From positions 29,996,412-30,060,411 of the forward strand of contig CM039510.1 in the NCBI GenBank assembly GCA_022432975.1: a DNA stretch of 64,000 nucleotides. Reading direction: 5' to 3'. Source of the stretch: Begonia masoniana (Eukaryota > Streptophyta > Magnoliopsida > Cucurbitales > Begoniaceae). Under the pieces are notes generated by a model. The model was given only the letters and a program-made list of their open reading frames with translations, was not told where the DNA came from and ran no database searches. Below are positions 46,899 through 57,255 of the stretch, one piece after another. The translations under genes were made by a program, and so were the position numbers. The number at the start of each line of letters is the position of its first letter. Within the stretch, counting starts at the first letter, position 1.

Positions 46899-47924
46899 GG
46901 CTCTCCTGGAAATGCTCGGTTACAACTACTCCAGAAGCTTGCTCACCTAAGGTCATGACAGTACATTAATCCAACTCTTACTATACCTTACCAAAAATCA
47001 ATAATATGTTTGAGGAAATCGATTTGAAACTCTGCTACCCGAGCATTCCAATTTATCACCAAGAACCTGAACCCACCCTCAATCACAGAAACCTCGAAAT
47101 CTTAACATTGTATTCTCTCAGTAAACTAATCGCTAAAATGCAAGAAAACAAGACTTACCTAGGTTGAAGGATTATCGGGCGAGAGAATCGCCTAGAGAGT
47201 TCTACTGCTCGAGCTAAAAACCGAAAGAGGGAAATAGGGAATAGTGGCGGCTACTCTCACTGGACTTTTCCTTAAATAGCTTATCCACTAAGTAAAATTC
47301 TAATTACCATCATGCCCTCGCCTGATCATTTATTAACTTAATCAATAACTTCCCCAACCCTTTTATAAAAGTACATCATTAATAATAAATTAAATTTTGG
47401 TTCAATGGAACTGGGTGCTACATTTACTCACCTAAGTCATAAACAGAATATCAATTAGATTTTTACTAAACCTCATTCTAATCTATTCAGAAATCTAAGG
47501 AATCTAGTTTGGGAGCTCAATACATGATGCATTCCCGATTCACCACAAAACTGAAACTAACTCCCAACTACAGCATTCGCCAAAGTTCACATCTATAATC
47601 CTCTTTACCATCACTAGTTACAATGTAACTCGATATCGAAGTAGACTCACCTAGTTTGGAGAAAAATTGGAGAGGGAATCGCCTGGAGAACTTTGCTGAG
47701 CTGAGCTGAATACCGAGAGAGAAAGTATGGATAATAGTGGCGGCTATGGTGTATTAATCATAAAACCTCTTTCCTTAAATAGGTTATTACTATAATCCTC
47801 TATTTACCATTATGCCATTACTTAGTCATTTATTAACCTACTCACTAATTCTCCCAATTTTATCCCATAAAACATACGCTACAAGTTGGTTAAGTAAATT
47901 GGTTCAATAAAATCAGGTGTTACA

Positions 47925-48260
47925 AAAGCAATTATTTCATGAATAAATTGAGTTATGATTTGACTCAGTTGCTGAATGAGCTGACCATTTTTCAGTCTAT
48001 TTCTGTGGATAAGAAGAGTGAAGCAAATGTTGTGGAATCTTCTTCATCCAATTCTTCTCTTAAGAAGAGAAAGAAATTCCAGAAACAGGCCAAGGGTCAA
48101 AAGGGCCAACAATAAGGAGCCCAGAAGCTCAAGAAAAAGAACAAGTGAAACAAGAGAAGCTCAGACCATCTAAAGCCCAAAGGAAAATGTTTTCATTGTG
48201 GGGAGATGGCCATTGGAAGAGAAACTGCAAGCAGTATCTCGAGGAGCTGAAAAAGAAAAA
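47925..48260 (+). pseudogene. gag: Cop gag, C-terminal part with zinc knuckle
   Basis: The reading continues with MNKLSYDLTQLLNELTIFQS, a Lys-rich stretch and stops near 48112 and 48148. The CCHC knuckle region (KCFHCGE, then DGHWKRNC) is split between two frames by a one-base loss near 48200. Confidence 0.88.
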
Positions 48261-48547
48261 AGGTAAATTTGATTTACTTGTTACTGAGTCTTGTTTGGTT
48301 GAAAGTGATTTATCACCCTGGATAATTGATTCAGGTGCGACTAATCATGTTTGTTGTTCTTTCAGATGCTAAACTCCTACATGAGACTAGCTGATGGAGA
48401 ATTCACCCTCAGAGTTGGCAACGGGGCAGTTGTTTCAGCTTCAGCAGCGAGAGAAGCCAAAATTTATTTTGAGAACAATAAATATTTGTTTTTAGAAAAC
48501 ATTTATTTTATTCTAGGGTTTACTAGAAACCTCATTTTTGTTTCTTG
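48260..48547 (+). pseudogene. pol: Cop protease region
   Basis: The copia protease motif WIIDSGATNHVCCS lies near 48315-48360. A frameshift at about 48360 separates it from the rest (LADGEFTLRVGNG to ILGFTRNLIFVS), which ends at TGA 48546. Confidence 0.85.
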
Positions 48548-49790
48548 AATAATTGAACAATTATATGCTATTTTTTTCAATAATAATGCAGTTATTATTT
48601 CTCGAAATGGTTTAAATATTTGTTCAGGCTCAATGGAAAATAGGCTTTATATGATAAGTTCAATCATAAGTTCATTACTGTTGAATACTGAAATGTTCAA
48701 AGTTGAATTGCCTAAATCCAAGAAGCAAAAGATTTCTCATACTGATGATACATATCTTTGGCACTTAAGACTTGGTCATATTAATCTTGATAGAATTAAC
48801 AGACTTGTTAAGGATGGTCCTTTAAAAGATCGAACCGTTGGATCTTTATCTGTCTATGAATCATGTCTAGAAGGTAAAATGACCAAGAGGTCCTTTATTG
48901 GAAAGGGCCAAAGAGCTCAAGAAACACTTGAGCTAATACATTCAGATGTATGTGGCCCAATATCTACACGGGCTAGAGGTGGCTATGAGTACTTTGTGAC
49001 ATTCATAGATGATTACTCAATATATGGATATACTTACCTGATTCAGCTTAAGTCTGAAACTTTTAGAAAGTTTCAAGATTTTAAAGCTGAAGTTGAGAAC
49101 CAATTAGGTAAGACAATCAAGTGTCTTCGATCAGATCGAGGTGGTGAGTACCTTGACAGTGAATTCAAGGATTATCTGTTAGAAAATGGGATAGTTTCCC
49201 AACTAACAGCACCAGGCACGCCTCAGCAAAATGGTGTTGCTGAAAGAAGTAATCAACATTGCTTAATATGGTAAGATTCATGATGAGCTATTCCTCTATT
49301 CCAAAATCATTTTAGGGATATGCTTTACAAACAACAACCTATATACTTAATGTAGTTCCATCTAAGTCTATTCCTAAAACACCCTTAGAGTTGTGGAGTG
49401 GTCACAAACCTAGTTTCAGACACTTTCGCATATGGGGTTGTCCAGCACATGTGCTAGTAGGTAAGACTAGGAAGTTGGAAACAAGAACTGAGGTTTGCTT
49501 GTTTGTTGGATATGCGGTAGGCACGAGAGGAGGTTTGTTTTATAGTCCTCAAGATAATAAGTTATTTGTACCGACAAATGCCACATTTCTAGAGCATGAC
49601 TATATAACAAATTACAAACCTCATAGTAAGATCGTCTTAGAAGAGATTCGATCTTACCAGGTTAGACCTGTTACAACAACATTTGTTGATCCACGAGTTA
49701 CAAGAAACACCACTCTTTCTAGTCAACCTATCATTACACTTCGTCGTAGCGATAGGGTAGTACGACTACCATCTTGATATCGACATGATG
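48548..49790 (+). pseudogene. pol: Cop integrase
   Basis: The zinc domain reads YLWHLRLGHINLDRI, but one Cys of the expected CESC is Tyr (YESCLEGKM). The core keeps Asp of HSDVCGPIS, Asp of LRSDRGGEY and Glu of GVAERSN. A shift at about 49250 breaks the frame. It resumes with LNVVPSKSIPKTPLELWSG, HFRIWGCPAHV and LFVGYAVGTRGG, and ends at TGA 49775. Confidence 0.9.
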
Positions 49791-51190
49791 GTGAAACACA
49801 AGTTTCTATCACTGATGATGGGAAAGATGATCCATTGACATATAGATATGCAATGGAAGACTCTGACAAAGAAGCATGGCTTGAAGCTATGAAACTTGAA
49901 ATGGAATCTATGTATTCAAACTCAGTCTAGGATCTTGTAAATTTACCTGAAGGGGTAAAATCCATTGTGTAAATTTACCTGAATGGCCATCTTGAGGAGA
50001 CTATCTACATGGAGCAGCCAGAGGGTTTCATAGCACAGGATGCAAAATAAAAAGTTTGTAAATTGCATAAGTCTATTTATGGACTCAAGCAAGCATCTAG
50101 GTCATGGAATATGAGATTTGATGATGCGATCAAATCTTATGGATTTGTGCAATGTCTTGATGAGTCTTTTGTATACAAGCTCTTCAAGGAGAAGCAAGTG
50201 GTTTTTCTAGTTCTTTATGTCGATGACATTCTACTTATTGGGAATAATGTGGGATTATTATCAGACATAAAAGCTTGGTTGGCTAAGCAATTCCAAATGA
50301 AATATTTGGGAGAAGCGAGCTATATTCTTGGGATTCGTCTATTTAGAGATCGCAAGAATAAGTTGTTAGCCTTGTCTCAAGCATTGTATATTGACAAGAT
50401 GCTCGTCAGATATTCAATGCAGAACTCTAAGAAGGGTAATTTACCTTCTCGTCATGGAGTCACTCTTTCTAAGAAGCAGTTTTCTGACATGCCTCAAAAG
50501 GAAGAGGATATGAGACGTTATCCATATGCATCAGCAGTTGGTAGCTTAATGTATGCTATGTTATGCACAAGACCTGACATTTGCTATGCAGTAGGGATAG
50601 TTAGCCATTATCAGTCTAATTAAGGATTAGATCACTGGATAGCCGTCAAGCACATTCTCAAGTATCTTAGGAGAACGAGAAATTATATGCTTGTATATTC
50701 TAGTAGGGATTTGATTCCTACAGGAAATACAGATTCTGATTTTCAATTTGATATAGATGATCAAAAGTCGATATCTGGATCAGTATTTACTCTGGGTGGT
50801 GGAGCCATCGTTTGGAGAAGTACCAAACAAGGAGGAGTTTCTGACTCAACTATGGAAGCCGAGTACATAGCTGCTAAAGAAGTTGTTTGGCTCCGCAAGT
50901 TCTTTAGTGATCTAGAAGTTGTTCCAGATATGAATAAACCACTCACGCTTTATTGTGATAATAGTGGTGCTGTGGCGAATTCTAAAGAACCGAGAAGCCA
51001 CAAAAGATCAAAGCATATAGAAAGAAAGTATCATCTGATTAGAGAGATTGTGCAACGTGGAGACGTCGCCGTTTTGAAGATTCCAACCACTGAGAATCTT
51101 GCAGATCCCTTCACCAAGATGTTGTCTGCAAAGAGTTTTGATAAACATCTTGAAGGATTAGGGATTAGAGACATGTCTCATTTGCTTTAG
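49775..51190 (+). pseudogene. pol: Cop reverse transcriptase and RNase H, RT N-terminus deleted
   Basis: After DKEAWLEAMKLEMESM the reading jumps at about 49968 from LPEGVKSI to the FLNG-HLEE region, so roughly the first third of the transcriptase is missing. The rest is well kept: IYGLKQASRSW, catalytic VLYVDDILLIG, MKYLGEASYILGI and RPDICYAVG. RNase H has LYCDNSGAVANS, HIERKYHLIRE and LADPFTKML, ending at TAG 51188. Stops lie near 50621 and elsewhere. The missing part alone abolishes activity. Confidence 0.92.
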
Positions 51191-51204
51191 GGCAAGTGAG
51201 AGAT
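51190..51204 (+). other. Cop polypurine tract
   Basis: GGGCAAGTGAGAGAT directly precedes TGTTGGATTAATATG. Confidence 0.88.
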
Positions 51205-52146
51205 TGTTGGATTAATATGCCTAACAGGCAAATGTTATGAACATTTTTATTGCTGTAAATTAATAAATAAATTTTATGATTAATTTTTACGTTTGCATCA
51301 TTGAATATGCTTTATAATTCAAATAAAAATCCTTGATTATTGTGCAATTTTAAATTTACATATATGTTGATATATGTGGGATTAAATTTAAAAAGAAATA
51401 ATCACAATAGTCCATGACTTATATTTGAAGTAAAGGATCTTCAAATTAATAAAATTATAAATACAGTTCACTTCGTTGAGAACGTATAGTCATATCCCGG
51501 CTATATATGTAGTGACATAAAGTGATTGTATTTTATATAATTTGATTATATAGGACTGGACCAGGTGAAATTATATTGTTCTTATAATATCCGTTAAATG
51601 AAGAACAATTAATTTATCATAATGATGGTCATATATATATGATCTTAATTCATTGTATTTAGTAGACTCCTATTTCATTTTAATTTATTCATTGATTTAC
51701 TCGGTACAGTTTTGTATGAGTTGGATTACATAAACCTTGTATCTTGGGAATAAATTAAATGAGTAGCTGGGAATGCTAATATTGATACAATAAAATCCAT
51801 AATACAAGATTCTCTTGTTTGTTAGTTTAGGGATTGAATAATTAGCGCGCAAATTCATAAATGTTATGAATTAATTATTCAATCAAGAACTAATGGTAGT
51901 CAATGATAAAGAAGTAATATGAGAGGTTAACGGATTTTATACCTAGCTCTATCACGAATCATAATAGAGGATTAATACATATGTAATGACTATATCAACG
52001 GACATTACTTTGAGTAAATATACTTTATAGTTCTAAGAGTGCAACTCTAGGTATTTAGTGGAATTACTCTAGAGTTAATAATTGTGTTATTTAATATAAA
52101 GAGTTTATATTAATTAACAAATATTATTGGAGCTTAGGGCTATAGG
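51205..52146 (+). repeat. Cop 3' LTR, first 942 bp
   Basis: It starts TGTTGGATTAATATGCC and follows the 5' LTR until GyB-2 interrupts it after ATAGG (52142-52146). Its remainder is not in the window. Confidence 0.9.
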
Positions 52147-52439
52147 TGTGACAGCCCGAGACCCGATTCCGATCGGAATCCGAGAGGCAAGCCATCACTC
52201 AGGGACATACAGAAAAATACAGACTATATTTTTTTTTTTTGAAACTTTTAAGACGTTACAGGGAGAAGAAATCTTCTCTTGATTTAAAAACTGGGAGCTA
52301 ATTTATAACCGGATCACATAAGTGAATAACAGAAGAGACTGGGAAGAACATGGAACAGAAATAGACGATGAGAATAAATAAATAGAATAAACAAAAATAA
52401 AGGCGGAAAAACATAGGCAGAAGACTGGCAGAAGAAGTG

Positions 52440-52860
52440 AATTTTAAACAAATGTGAACAGTGACAACGGTGGATGTGAATTACACAAAAGTGTACAGTG
52501 GCAGCGGTGTATGTGAATAAACAAAGGTAACGATGGATATGAATTTTAAAAGCAGTGGTGGATGTGAATACGAAAAAAATGAACAGTGCCAGCGGTGGAT
52601 GTGAATACGACAAAAATGAACAGTGGCAGCAGTGGAGGCGGGCAGAAATACATTGTTCACCGGTGGAAGTGAATAAGACAAAACAGATGATGTCAGGTGG
52701 ATGATGTAAATTTTAAAGACAGCGGTGGATGCAGTTTTAAACGGGCATCGAGCAGCGGTGGACATGATTTTACAAGTAGCGGTGGACGTGATTTTTAAAA
52801 CGGGCAGCTGTAGAAGTGAATTTAAAGCAACGGTGGACGTGATCGGAAGATGTAATTTAA
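52440..52860. repeat. Array with GAACAGTG and CGGTGGATGTGAA, GyB-2 LTR
   Basis: On the + strand, units of GAACAGTGNCAGCGGTGGA and GTGAATACGACAAAAATGAA occur. They are clearly related to, but not tandemly amplified like, the GyB-1 minisatellite. Confidence 0.82.
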
Positions 52861-54240
52861 AAGGGCAGAATTTGACAACTTTTAACAGGATTACATCAAA
52901 ACAGAAATCGTGAAAACGAAAAGTGTGAAAGCTTCACACTTCAGAAAAACGATTCACAACATGATTTTGGACATATCAAGAAAACACGGCAAAATTCTAA
53001 GGAAACAGATTGCTTGGATAACTCTAAAACCAGAGATAATCCATGCACGCCCTAAAAGAGAAATATTCCAAACAATTCCAGAATACTTCAGAATATATAC
53101 AACTGTCAAATACAGAGTTTTTAAAACTTAAACATCAAAACCTATACATTGTTTTAAGATCTGGAAGAGTGTACAGAACTCAATATACATTACCAAAACT
53201 TCACCAGACAAGGGTTTTCAAACATTAACTGTAATATCCGGCTTGTACGGATTTTGATTTAATATATTATATTTATATTATTATTATATTATTGGATGAC
53301 ATTTTTGTAAATATGTCAAATCAGGTCCGTTTTACAAAAAGAAATCGTCATCATGATCCTAACGGTTAATAGGAATTTTAAGGAAATTATGGGAATTTTT
53401 GGAGATTAAACGTTATATTTCGAGTAAATACATTCCTCGTAATGTAAAAGACGTTCTCGTAAAAATAGCAAACGAGGTCCAAATTGCAAACGGACAGTTT
53501 TATTAAATCCTAAATAATAAGTTGGACTTGTTGGTGAAATAAGGAGAGTTGGTGAACCCGAATAGTTGGACGATTAACGAACCGAAGGACGAAACAAAAT
53601 AGAATTAAGTGCTAAGGGCAAAATGGTAATTTGCAAATGAAATTTCTATTAAAAATCAAATTCTTTTCTTTCTCCTCACTTCTCCTCCTTTCCTGTTTCA
53701 CGAAATCGACAGATAGCGATTTCCTTCTCTGCCCGCGACGGATCCTTCGACGCCGAGCTCCGATTCGACCTCCGTTCGTTTCGTTTTCTTCGCGTTTTAT
53801 CCTCCAATCAACGTTCTAGGTAAGTCTCTATAGTTTTAGAGCGTTTATTTCGATGATTTCGGAGTTTTAAACCATTAGGGTTTTCGTTAGGTTTTCGATT
53901 AAAACGCGAATTAGGGTTCGTAATTGATAGGTTAGCCGTGATTAAGTATATATTGCACGAATTCGACGTTATTGGACGAAGATAAATCAATTTGTAAAAA
54001 TGTTAAAAATTGAGAAACTTCGGGTTTTCGGAAAAACTCGTAAATTGGATTTCAGGGTATCGAGCGTAGATTAATGGATTAAACGCCTCGATAAGTTAAG
54101 TAGAATTGTTAGGAAATTTCCTTAGTTAAGATTTTGTAATTTGGACGATCGAAAGCTTAAACTCGTTTTAACGTCGATATCGTGTTTTGCTTTAGACAAA
54201 CAACGCTCGTGGACGGAGCTTGAGCTGCTTTGGACACGAG

Positions 54241-54280
54241 GTAAGTTCTCGTGACTTACTCTGGCCGATTGGCCTACACC
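54241..54280 (+). other. Splice-donor/hairpin module, LtE-3
   Basis: CGAG/GTAAGT (from 54241) is followed by GGCC-gatt-GGCC and TACACC (54263-54280). Confidence 0.6.
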
Positions 54281-54805
54281 GTATTTCGATGTCGCGTCGA
54301 GGATGTTAAAGGATCGTTTGTTTTAATTGCTTTGGTTCGGTAGTTAGGTTTAAACGTTTTGTAGGTTATTTCATTTACAGTCTTGATGGTATACATGTGC
54401 TTGTTTATTGAATGTTTATATTATGCTCATATCTGTTCATGCATCACGTATTTCAAACGTCATGAAAATGAATTTCCGCACGTGTTTTAAGAAAAGAAAA
54501 CGAACCTCTGTAATGAATGAACGTAATCTGTCTGTATCTGGTCATGCGAGGTGGGGCTCAGGCACGGCTGTGCGTGTTGCAAGCGTGTACCCCCCTCCTC
54601 TAGCCGGAAAGAGTAGTCCGACCGCAGGATGGGCTCTCTCTGGTTAGTGGGTTGCGATCTCGGTGACAATCTGTCTCTCTGCGACGTAATGAATCTGAAT
54701 CTGAATCTGAATCTGCATGATTTCTGAATGGCATACGCACGCATGCATCTGCATTTACGTAGCCTACTGAGATTTCATTATCTCATAGGTGTCTGTATGG
54801 TGTAG

Positions 54806-54864
54806 GTGACGTTATAGGTGACGTAGATCCAGGTGAGGACGACGTTCCTCCTTCTGATGTCTGA
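54806..54864 (+). other. Acidic tail frame, LtE-3
   Basis: After GGTGTAG (AG 54804-54805) the frame reads DVIGDVDPGEDDVPPSDV and TGA (54862). The intron-like span from 54241 is 565 bp. Confidence 0.5.
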
Positions 54865-55278
54865 GGCCGTTTATGGATGATGGCCCGTGGGAGTGCGCTG
54901 GGCAGTTGAGGCGCGTTTTGACCCGTGGGGGAAGTACGTATAGATTTTGGGATTTTCTTGATGTTTGGGCTGATGTTAATTTGTATAGAACATATTAGGA
55001 TGCTTGGTCTGGTAGTTGATAGGTTTACTTTTGACGTTTCAAATGTTTTGGTAATCGTATTTAAAATGTTTTGTTAAGGATTTTATTCGAATGTTATAGA
55101 AAATGTTTTGAAATGCTTTTAGGTTGTTACGGATAGGTTCGCTTTTTAGAGCTATCCACGCAGTTGGACTTCGCAAAGTCTTCTGTAAATGGATTGAGTT
55201 TAAATTACAAGTTTATGTTTTAGTGAGAATAAAGTATGAAAGTTGCAAGAAATGGAATGAGGCAAATGGTATAGATTT

Positions 55279-55572
55279 GCTCTCTGGAAACCGGATTTCC
55301 AGAGAGCTTATTGAAGTATTTTCTCTGGAAATTCCAGAGAGCAATAAGGATCAAGGCTGCAGTGTAGCGATCAGACCCTGCAGCAATGCAGCGACTGATC
55401 GCTGCTTGCTGCAGCATCTGCAGCGCAGGATCGCTGCAGCAATGCAGCGATCAAGCGCTGCTTGCTGCAGCAACTGCAGCGCACGATCGCTGCAGCACTG
55501 CAGCGATCGAGCGCTGCTTGCTGCAGCAACTGCAGCGCTCAGTCGCTGCATGCTGCAGCGACTGTTCGCTGG
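55279..55572. repeat. GCAGCGATCGCTGC-type palindrome array, LtE-3
   Basis: It starts with two palindromes built on TCTCTGGAAA and TTTCCAGAGA. About four units of some 60 bp follow, with GATCGCTGCAGCAATGCAGC, GCTTGCTGCAGCAACTGCAG and relatives. It occupies the same LTR position as the GATCGATC array of LtE-1. Confidence 0.9.
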
Positions 55573-55961
55573 ACTTAGTTGGCACGGGTTGGACAGTTTT
55601 GTCCTCCCTTCTGTTTTCTACTTTAATTATAATTTTTAAATATTTTAAGTTTTATTAAATTAAATTAGTTTATGTTTTAAACGATTTACCAAACGAACTT
55701 CGATTTCGATTCCGGTTTCGATTTCGATTTCAATTCTGATTAACATTAGGTTTAAAGTTTATAAAATGTGAAGATAAAAAAAAAAAAATAGTATGGGAAA
55801 TACGGGTACAGTACTAGGGGCGTTACATTAACACCAGTCCTATACACCGGTTTAAAATTTCAAAAGTTATATAGGACTTGACAAAATTTTAAAATACCCT
55901 CACAGAAACAGAATGTGTCTAGCTGCAGCAACCACCCCCTAGAACTCGAGCCACCAGCCAC

Positions 55962-56015
55962 CTATTCGTCGGACTGAGGCACAAAGTCCTCATTTGCGAG
56001 TTCAGTACCTACATA
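55962..56015 (-). other. Acceptor and acidic tail frame, GyB-2 LTR
   Basis: On the minus strand TATGTAG is followed, from 56008 down, by TELANEDFVPQSDE and TAG (55962-55964). Confidence 0.5.
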
Positions 56016-56502
56016 AGGGAGTTCACCTATGAGTTAAAAACTCAGTAAGAACATATATAAATGCAGTGATGCATATGCTATGCATGAACTTTCAGAATAC
56101 GGTGACAGAATAGTACATTACGTTTCAGTGGCAGAGGGGTATAAGTGGGGCTTATAGGGAAACTGGCAAGTGCACGACAGGCACATAACAGATTTTTAGA
56201 ACATAAATAGAACAGAATAGACAGAGCTATACAGAACAGTAGGCCAGTCCCCGTCCCGCACTTAATCAATACATTACAGTCAGATTTTATCTTTCTTAAC
56301 TTCAAAACCGTGCACAGAAAACTTTTGTATGTCTTTCGGTAAAATCATATGTGCATGAGCATTTACAGTGCTTAAACATAAAACGGCAGACAATAGAAAC
56401 AACATAACAGAACCTAAAGGAATAACAGGTTACTCGGAATATAACTTCGACTTATCTACCCGAAACCTCCCGATAGTAGTAAAATCTTAGAGTCTCCGCG
56501 AT

Positions 56503-56543
56503 GTAGGGCCTTAAGGGCCAACCTACGAGTATGAACTTACCTG
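56503..56543 (-). other. Splice-donor/hairpin module, GyB-2 LTR
   Basis: On the minus strand AACAG/GTAAGT (intron from 56540) is followed by TTGGCCCTTAAGGCCCTAC. The intron-like span is 532 bp. Confidence 0.6.
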
Positions 56544-57215
56544 TTTGCTGTAGAGTTGATGTTCTTGATTGTCTCGGTAATGCACAAACCTGTACATACA
56601 CGTAAGGAAAATAAACAAGCTGCAAATGCTAACTAATAACTTGTAGGATATGCTCCTAACTCTATTCGGGCTTTTAGAAAACAAACCAACATGTTTTCAT
56701 GCAATAACAGCGAGTTTTCTCCAAAATATCAAAAACCCTAAACTTCAACAAAACTGTCATTTTAACTTGTCCAGACACGTTAGCATAAGCAGATGCTCAC
56801 CTTAGACAGAAACAGAAGAAAAATCAAGGATGATCGAAGGTGCTTCGATGGATGATTTTTTTCTAGAAGAGAGGAAACAGAGAGGAAGGGATGAGTGTGA
56901 AGGTTCACGTAGAAGAGAGGAGAATAGGTAGGTTTCTCAGCAAGTTATGGACATTTGGCAACCATCCATTGGCTCCCTCCCACCAACCTTAATTCCTTCC
57001 CAATTTACCCCTCCATAGATCTCTAACTAATGGTTTCATTCACTCATACATTAGTTTGGTTTTTATCCCATTATCCAAATATACATATTCATATGTATCT
57101 ATATATAATTTCCATCGATTTGGTTTCCAACAAAATGTTCATTGTATTAATACAAAATTAATTCCACATAATAATTTGGGGAGAAATTACATAGGCAAAA
57201 AAGCCGGGTGTTACA

Positions 57216-57228
57216 TTCTACCCACCTT
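57216..57228 (-). other. GyB-2 polypurine tract
   Basis: On the minus strand AAGGTGGGTAGAA directly precedes the LTR TGTAACACCCGGC. Confidence 0.88.
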
Positions 57229-57255
57229 AACAGAAATTTTTTCCCCAAAATTTGC

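Larger units (their letters stand above)
45115..47422 (-). mobile_element. LtF-2: solo LTR inside LtF-1
   Basis: On the minus strand it runs from TGTAGCACCCAG (47422) to TCGGGGTGTTACA (45115); it is 2308 bp. The duplication TTTAC is exact (45110-45114 and 47423-47427). It is the same family as its host, so one family member inserted into another. Confidence 0.93.
41174..47924 (-). mobile_element. LtF-1: solo LTR in Cop gag, carrying two nested solo LTRs
   Basis: On the minus strand it runs from TGTAACACCTGATT (47924) to GGGGCGTTACA (41174). Without its two insertions it is about 1.96 kb. The duplication is AAAGT (41169-41173) and AAAGC (47925-47929); the Gag reading shows AAAGC is the original. 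Confidence 0.9.
14548..51204 (+). mobile_element. Cop: Ty1/copia element, host of the nested insertions
   Basis: The pieces are 5' LTR 14548-14919 and 37721-39401, leader and gag 39402-41173, rest of gag-pol 47925-51190, and 3' LTR from 51205. The domain order (protease, integrase, reverse transcriptase, RNase H) is that of copia. The first 12 bases or so of the 5' LTR were separated by GyB-1. All coding parts are broken. Confidence 0.9.
53230..55827 (+). mobile_element. LtE-3: solo LTR in GyB-2 LTR
   Basis: This 2598-bp LTR runs from TGTAATATCCGGC to GGGGCGTTACA. The duplication TTAAC is exact (53225-53229 and 55828-55832). There is no internal region. Confidence 0.94.
52147..57215 (-). repeat. 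GyB-2 3' LTR, interrupted by LtE-3
   Basis: On the minus strand it runs from TGTAACACCCGGC (57215) to CTCGGGCTGTCACA (52147). It is about 2.47 kb without LtE-3 and its duplication. Confidence 0.9.

Noticed and set aside
52910..53131. 73-codon basic frame upstream of LtE-3
   Set aside because: It lies within the GyB-2 LTR and the matching part of the other GyB LTRs is not open; no conservation is seen.
55124..55658. 171-codon frame with Cys, Ser and Ala repeats
   Set aside because: It is the GCTGCAGC palindrome array read as protein; both strands are open, as expected for such a repeat.
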